DNA from: Bog-756 sp963828385 | GTDB lineage: Bacteria; Actinomycetota; Acidimicrobiia; Acidimicrobiales; RAAP-2 | Length of the DNA stretch: 64,000 nt | Reading direction: 5' to 3' | NCBI GenBank assembly: GCA_963828385.1 | Contig: CAWHEF010000002.1 | Span: 1,426,001 to 1,490,000 of the forward strand | In this document: one piece after another, positions 59,886 to 64,000 of the stretch | Numbering within the stretch: the stretch's first letter is position 1 | Layout: every line of letters starts with the position of its first letter | Notes under the pieces: generated by a model | The model's input: only the letters and a program-made list of their open reading frames with translations | Told to the model about the DNA's origin: nothing | Database searches by the model: none | Translations under genes and position numbers: made by a program

Positions 59886-61559
59886 ATGCCCGCCCGTCTC
59901 GTCGAGCTCAGGGTCCGCAACCTGGGTGTCATCGAGGACACGACCCTCTGGCCCGGTCCGGGCATGACGGCGCTCACCGGGGAGACGGGAGCAGGCAAGA
60001 CCCTGCTCGTCGGAGCCCTCAGCCTCCTGCTCGGGAGCCGGGCTGAACCTTCCGTGGTCAGGGCAGGCGCCGAGGAGGCGGTGGTCGAGGCCCGCCTGGA
60101 GCTACCCGGGCCGGAGGAGGCCGAGGTGGTCCTGGCCCGGTCTGTCTCCCGGGCCGGCCGGTCCAGGGCGTGGATCGACGGAAGGATGGCCTCGATCGCC
60201 GCTGTGGCCGAGGCTGCCAGCGGGCTCATGGAGCTCCACGGCCAACACGAGCACCGGTCGCTCGTGCGTCCGGGCGCTCAGCGCCAGGCCCTGGACACCT
60301 TCGGGCGCGTCGACCTCCGGTCCCTCTCCGACGCCCGGGCGCGCCGGCGGCGGCTGGAGCACGAGCTCGACGCACTCGGGGGAGACGCACGCCAGAGGGC
60401 CGGCGAGGTGGATCTTCTGAGCTACCAGCTGGAGGAGATCGAGTCCGCCGCCATCGAGGACACCGGCGAGGACGACCGCCTGGAGATCGAGGAGCAGCGC
60501 CTGGCCGAGGCGGACGACCACCGCCGGGCCGCGGCCGCCGCTCTCCGATCCGTCGCCGGCGCCGACGGATCGGACGCCCTCGAGCGCCTGGCCGAGGCGT
60601 CGGGGGCACTGGCGGGTCGGCCACCCTTGGCCGGGCTGGAGGCCAGAGTGCGCGGAGCCATGGGCGAGCTCTCAGACCTCGCCTCGGAACTCAGGGCGGT
60701 CACCGAGACCTGGGAGGCCGATCCCGAACGGTTGGAGACCGTGCGGGCCCGGCGCCAGCATCTTCGCGATCTCGAACGCAAGCATGGAGACGACCTGGCC
60801 GATGTGCTGGGCTTCGCCGAGCACGCCCGAGGTCGCCTTGGCGAGCTGGCAGAGGCGGACGAGCGCGCCCGCTCGCTCGAAGATGCCATCCTGGACGCCG
60901 GAGCGCAGGTGACGGCGTGCGAGGAGGCGGTGGCCCGGTCGCGGCGCGAGGCAGCCCCCCGGCTGGCGGCCGTCATCGAGTCCACGCTGCATGAGCTGGC
61001 CATGCCCAAAGCGCAGTTCGCTGTGCTCGTCGACGGGGACGATCCCGGTGACGAGGTCACGTTCCTCATCGGCGTGAACGACGGGGAGCCGCCCCTGCCC
61101 GTGGCCAAGGTGGCCTCGGGAGGAGAGCTGGCCCGGACCATGCTGGCCATCCGACTGGCAGTCACCGAGAGCCCGGGCGTGATGGCTTTCGACGAGGTGG
61201 ACGCCGGTGTGGGCGGATCGGCGGCGGCGGTGGTGGGCGCCGCCCTCGCCAGGCTGGCCCGCCACGCCCAGGTGATGGTGGTCACGCACCTGGCCCAGGT
61301 GGCCGCCCTGGCCCGCGACCATGTCGAGATCAGGAAGGTCGAGCGTGGGGGACGGACCGTGTCCGACGTGATCCCGCTCGACGACGCGGGGCGGGTGATC
61401 GAGGTGAGCCGGATGCTCTCGGGTCGTCCCGACAGCCCTTCAGCCGCGGCAGCACGCGAGAGAGCTCCTGAACCTGCCCGCACCATCGTGACCGGGCGCA
61501 GGAAGGCCGCCATCCGCACTGTGGACCACCCTCTTCCGCTACCCTCGTCAGGTGCCTGA
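59886..61559 (+). CDS. recN: DNA repair protein RecN
   Basis: 557 residues, SMC-like ATPase in double-strand-break repair. N-terminal LVELRVRNLGVIEDTTL and Walker A GETGAGKTLLVGAL; signature VASGGELARTMLAIRLA and Walker B VMAFDEVDAGVGGSAA near the C-terminus, with a helical, Ala/Glu/Arg-rich coiled-coil middle. ATG 59886 begins at the first family residue; GTG 59871 directly after the nadK stop is the alternative. Same operon order as in mycobacteria. Confidence 0.94.
   Translation: MPARLVELRVRNLGVIEDTTLWPGPGMTALTGETGAGKTLLVGALSLLLGSRAEPSVVRAGAEEAVVEARLELPGPEEAEVVLARSVSRAGRSRAWIDGRMASIAAVAEAASGLMELHGQHEHRSLVRPGAQRQALDTFGRVDLRSLSDARARRRRLEHELDALGGDARQRAGEVDLLSYQLEEIESAAIEDTGEDDRLEIEEQRLAEADDHRRAAAAALRSVAGADGSDALERLAEASGALAGRPPLAGLEARVRGAMGELSDLASELRAVTETWEADPERLETVRARRQHLRDLERKHGDDLADVLGFAEHARGRLGELAEADERARSLEDAILDAGAQVTACEEAVARSRREAAPRLAAVIESTLHELAMPKAQFAVLVDGDDPGDEVTFLIGVNDGEPPLPVAKVASGGELARTMLAIRLAVTESPGVMAFDEVDAGVGGSAAAVVGAALARLARHAQVMVVTHLAQVAALARDHVEIRKVERGGRTVSDVIPLDDAGRVIEVSRMLSGRPDSPSAAAARERAPEPARTIVTGRRKAAIRTVDHPLPLPSSGA
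61540..61545 (+). promoter_or_regulatory. TACCCT -10 box inside recN, leaderless-type promoter of pyrG
   Basis: TACCCT, six bases, then GTG 61552 of pyrG. It lies within the last codons of recN, so pyrG can be transcribed apart from the repair genes. Confidence 0.5.
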
Positions 61560-63291
61560 CATGGACGGTTCACCTCCTCCGAACCCACCCTCGCAGCTGG
61601 CGTCGTCCATCCCTCAGGCCACCTCCCCCCGGGTCCGAGCCTTGCGCCAGACCAAGTACGTGTTCTTCACCGGTGGGGTCTCCTCCTCCCTCGGCAAGGG
61701 GCTCACCGCCTCCTCGCTCGGCCGACTGCTCAAGAGCCGCGACTTGCGGGTCACCATGTGCAAGCTCGACCCCTACATCAACGTCGACCCGGGCACGATG
61801 AACCCGTTCGAGCACGGCGAGGTCTTCGTCACCGAGGATGGGGGCGAGACCGACCTCGATCTCGGCCACTACGAACGGTTCATCGACGAGAACCTCCACA
61901 AGGGCTCGAACGCCACCACCGGCCGCATCTACTCCTCGGTGATCGCCAAGGAGCGGCGGGGCGACTATCTAGGCAAGACCGTCCAGGTCATCCCCCACGT
62001 GACCGACGAGATCAAGAACCACGTGCGGAAGCTCGGCGGTGACGACGTGGACGTGGTCCTCGTCGAGATCGGCGGCACGGTGGGCGACATCGAGATCGTC
62101 CCCTTCCTCGAGGCCATACGGCAGTTCCGGCGGGACGTCGGACGGGAGAACGTCGCCTATGTGCACCTCACGCTGGTGCCCTTCCTCGGTCCGTCCGGTG
62201 AGCAGAAGACCAAGCCGACCCAGCACTCGGTCACCGAGCTCCGCAGCCGGGGCATCCAGCCCGATGTGATCGTGTGCCGCTCGGACCGGCTCATCTCCGA
62301 CGCCCTGAAGTCGAAGATCTCGCTCCAGTGCGACGTACCGGTCGAAGCTGTGGTGTCCGCCGTCGATGCTGACAACATCTACCAGATCCCCCTCGTCCTC
62401 CACGAGGAAGGCCTCGACCGGTACCTCTTGAACCTGCTTCGGTTCGACGAGACGACCCACCCCATCGACCTCCGCCGCTGGGAGCGTCTGGTGGACCAAG
62501 TCGAAGCGGCAGTCAGGCCGGTGCGAGTGGGGATCATCGGCAAGTACGTAGACCTGCCTGACGCCTACCTCTCGGTCGTCGAGTCGCTGAGGCACGCCGG
62601 TTTCCACCATGGAGCACGGGTCGAGATCGAGTGGGTGCAGGCGGCGACCGTTCCCGACCTGCTGGAGCGGGACGGGCTCCGCGCCTTCGACGGGCTGGTC
62701 ATCCCGGGCGGGTTCGGCGAGCGCGGAGTGGAGGGGAAGATCGCCGCCGCCCGCTTCGCCCGGCAGCACGACGTGCCGTTGCTCGGGCTGTGCCTCGGCT
62801 TGCAGGTGATGGTCATCGAGGTGGCCCGGTCCCTCGCCGGCCTCTCCGGCGCCAACTCCCGCGAGTTCGACGCCACGACCCCCCACCCGGTGATCGATCT
62901 CATGGAGGACCAGAACGAGGTCGAGGACAAGGGGGGGACCATGCGTCTCGGCTCCTACAGCGCGCAGTTGCTGCCGGGGTCGCTTGTGGCCGGCGCCTAC
63001 GGCAAGGGCGTCGTCTCCGAGCGGCACCGGCACCGTTACGAGGTCAACCCCCGGTATCGGACCAGGCTCGAGGACGCCGGACTCGTGTGTTCCGGCCAGT
63101 CGCCCGACGGTCGGCTGGTCGAGTTCATCGAGCTCTCCGGCCACCCGTTCTGGGTGGGAACCCAGGCCCACCCGGAGTTCACCAGCCGCCCCGATCGGCC
63201 CCATCCCCTCTTCCGGGAGCTCGTCGGCGCCGCGCTCGTACGCGCCGAGGGACGGGACCCGCGGCTCATCGACCTCGGTGCCGTCGGCTGA
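61552..63291 (+). CDS. pyrG: CTP synthase
   Basis: Makes CTP from UTP with glutamine and ATP; 579 residues from GTG 61552. Synthetase domain: KYVFFTGGVSSSLGKGLTASSLGRLL, KLDPYINVDPGTMNPFEHGEVFV and QVIPHVTDEIK. Glutaminase domain: GGFGERGVEGK, LLGLCLGLQ with the catalytic Cys, and the His/Glu pair in QAHPEFTSRP. About 36 Pro/Ser-rich residues precede the usual start of the family; an ATG at 61561 is an alternative, but the promoter box favours GTG 61552. Confidence 0.97.
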   Translation: MPDMDGSPPPNPPSQLASSIPQATSPRVRALRQTKYVFFTGGVSSSLGKGLTASSLGRLLKSRDLRVTMCKLDPYINVDPGTMNPFEHGEVFVTEDGGETDLDLGHYERFIDENLHKGSNATTGRIYSSVIAKERRGDYLGKTVQVIPHVTDEIKNHVRKLGGDDVDVVLVEIGGTVGDIEIVPFLEAIRQFRRDVGRENVAYVHLTLVPFLGPSGEQKTKPTQHSVTELRSRGIQPDVIVCRSDRLISDALKSKISLQCDVPVEAVVSAVDADNIYQIPLVLHEEGLDRYLLNLLRFDETTHPIDLRRWERLVDQVEAAVRPVRVGIIGKYVDLPDAYLSVVESLRHAGFHHGARVEIEWVQAATVPDLLERDGLRAFDGLVIPGGFGERGVEGKIAAARFARQHDVPLLGLCLGLQVMVIEVARSLAGLSGANSREFDATTPHPVIDLMEDQNEVEDKGGTMRLGSYSAQLLPGSLVAGAYGKGVVSERHRHRYEVNPRYRTRLEDAGLVCSGQSPDGRLVEFIELSGHPFWVGTQAHPEFTSRPDRPHPLFRELVGAALVRAEGRDPRLIDLGAVG

Positions 63292-63889
63292 GGTCCCGTC
63301 GGCTGAGACGGGGCCGACGGGGGAGGGCGGGGACGGTCCCCGTCCACGCTTCGTGCCCCTCGGCGACGAGATCGTTGAGCGTGGGTGGGCCATCACGTTG
63401 GTGAAGGCCAAGGTCGAGGACCCGAGCGGCGAGCGGTTCGAGCGCGACGTCGTGCGCCACCCGGGGGCGGTGGCGGTGGTGGCCATCACCGACACGGACT
63501 CAGTCGTCCTCGTCGAGCAGTACCGGGCCGCCATCGACCGCTGGATCCTCGAGATCCCGGCGGGGACGTGTGATGTGGACGGTGAGGAGGAAGCGGTCAC
63601 GGCCCTCAGGGAGCTGGCCGAGGAAGCGGGGTACTCGGCGGACCAACTCGAGCTGCTCACCTGCTGCGTGCTCACGCCGGGGTTCTGCGACGAGTACTCC
63701 TCCATCTACCTCGCCACCGGCCTGCACCCCGTCCCCACTCACCGCCAGGGCATCGAGGAGCGGTACCTGCGAGTGTCCGAGGTGCCCCTGGCCGAGTTCG
63801 ACGCCCTCGTGGACGACGGCTCGATCATCGACGCGTCGACCATCCTCGGCGTCTCCCTGGCCCGCCGCCGGATGGGGGCGGCATCGTGA
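63278..63889 (+). CDS. NUDIX hydrolase, ADP-ribose pyrophosphatase type
   Basis: 203 residues. The Nudix box is complete: GTCDVDGEEEAVTALRELAEEAGY (Gly, Glu, RELAEEAG core). Before it RFERDVVRHPGAVAVVAI and VVLVEQYRAAIDRWILEIPAG are typical of the ADP-ribose/YffH-like group; after it TPGFCDEYSSIYLATGL. GTG 63278 overlaps the pyrG stop by 14 bases. In mycobacteria a NUDIX gene lies at the same place between pyrG and xerD. Confidence 0.93.
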   Translation: MPSAEVPSAETGPTGEGGDGPRPRFVPLGDEIVERGWAITLVKAKVEDPSGERFERDVVRHPGAVAVVAITDTDSVVLVEQYRAAIDRWILEIPAGTCDVDGEEEAVTALRELAEEAGYSADQLELLTCCVLTPGFCDEYSSIYLATGLHPVPTHRQGIEERYLRVSEVPLAEFDALVDDGSIIDASTILGVSLARRRMGAAS

Positions 63890-63907
63890 CGTGATGACAT
63901 GGCACCC

Positions 63908-64000
63908 ATGGGCCGGCCGCTGACCGGGGGCGGCGAGGAGTACCTTTCGTGGCTCACCGTCGAGAAGGGCCGCGCCCCCAACACGGTGGCGTCCTACCGC
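63908..64000 (+). CDS. xerD: Tyrosine recombinase XerD-type, N-terminus (cut by window end)
   Basis: 31 codons are present. The reading EEYLSWLTVEKGRAPNTVASYR matches the start of the SAM-like core-binding domain of XerC/XerD. The position after a NUDIX gene fits xerD of actinobacteria, the chromosome dimer resolution recombinase, more than a phage integrase. The start (ATG 63908) is the first suitable one. Confidence 0.8.
   Translation, partial: MGRPLTGGGEEYLSWLTVEKGRAPNTVASYR

Noticed and set aside
61969..63705. Long minus-strand open frame opposite pyrG and the NUDIX gene
   Set aside because: No domain, Asp/Val/Leu-rich shadow of two clearly real plus-strand genes.
63908..64000. Phage integrase at the right end
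   Set aside because: The position after pyrG and a NUDIX gene is the usual place of chromosomal xerD in actinobacteria.

Overview
The window looks like a chromosomal piece of a high-GC actinobacterium, probably an Acidimicrobiia-like lineage. This rests on gene order and on family content: a DUF222/HNH protein, WS/DGAT, an SCO6745-type protein, a TlyA-NadK-RecN-PyrG block and leaderless-style promoters. No 16S rRNA gene is present, so the placement is inference.

Layout. At 1-6.7 kb lie the 3' end of rpsA and a convergent five-gene peptide-type ABC importer operon. At 7.2-12.9 kb is a cell-surface glycan cassette (FAD oxidoreductase, flippase, glycosyltransferase, methyltransferase). At 12.9-27.6 kb is a conserved actinobacterial backbone: coaE, uvrB, uvrA, nadA on the other strand, uvrC, rapZ, yvcK, gap, pgk, tpiA, secG. 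whiA is missing from its usual slot between yvcK and gap. At 27.6-31 kb are a membrane-anchored solute-binding protein and a DUF222/HNH protein, and at 31.2 kb a tRNA-Leu(GAG). At 31.4-46.9 kb is a lower-GC accessory stretch: lipoproteins, GNAT, SCO6745-like protein, SDR, patatin, WS/DGAT, aldo/keto reductase, a DNA repair cluster, a two-domain glycosyltransferase and gene remnants. At 46.9-53.5 kb are lhr and a BcsA-like PilZ glycosyltransferase. At 53.6-64 kb are a small membrane protein, a DoxX-Rieske fusion, a desaturase and the conserved run HAD phosphatase, histone-H1-like protein, tlyA, nadK, recN, pyrG, NUDIX, xerD (cut by the window end).

Sequence quality matters here. From about 7.45 to 23.56 kb every gene, including essential ones, is broken by net +1 shifts every 100-300 bases while the encoded residues stay well conserved. 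I read this as uncorrected insertion errors, not decay. Isolated shifts of the same kind occur in lhr (about 48,083), in the small membrane protein gene (about 53,908) and perhaps ahead of the desaturase. Ends of genes in the 7-24 kb block are approximate.

The most interesting system is the repair cluster at 40.6-44.7 kb: a FEN-type 5'-3' exonuclease facing an operon for a stand-alone LigD-type primase-polymerase (Prim-PolC type), a helix-hairpin-helix/PHP protein without a polymerase domain, and LigC. Together they could supply flap removal, gap filling, end processing and sealing, without Ku or a fused LigD in view. The block is flanked on the same strand by an intact aldo/keto reductase gene and by a decayed fragment matching the 3' end of such a gene. 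A second recurring signal is a TANNNT-like box six bases before a start codon at many genes, which suggests leaderless transcription and helps settle several starts.
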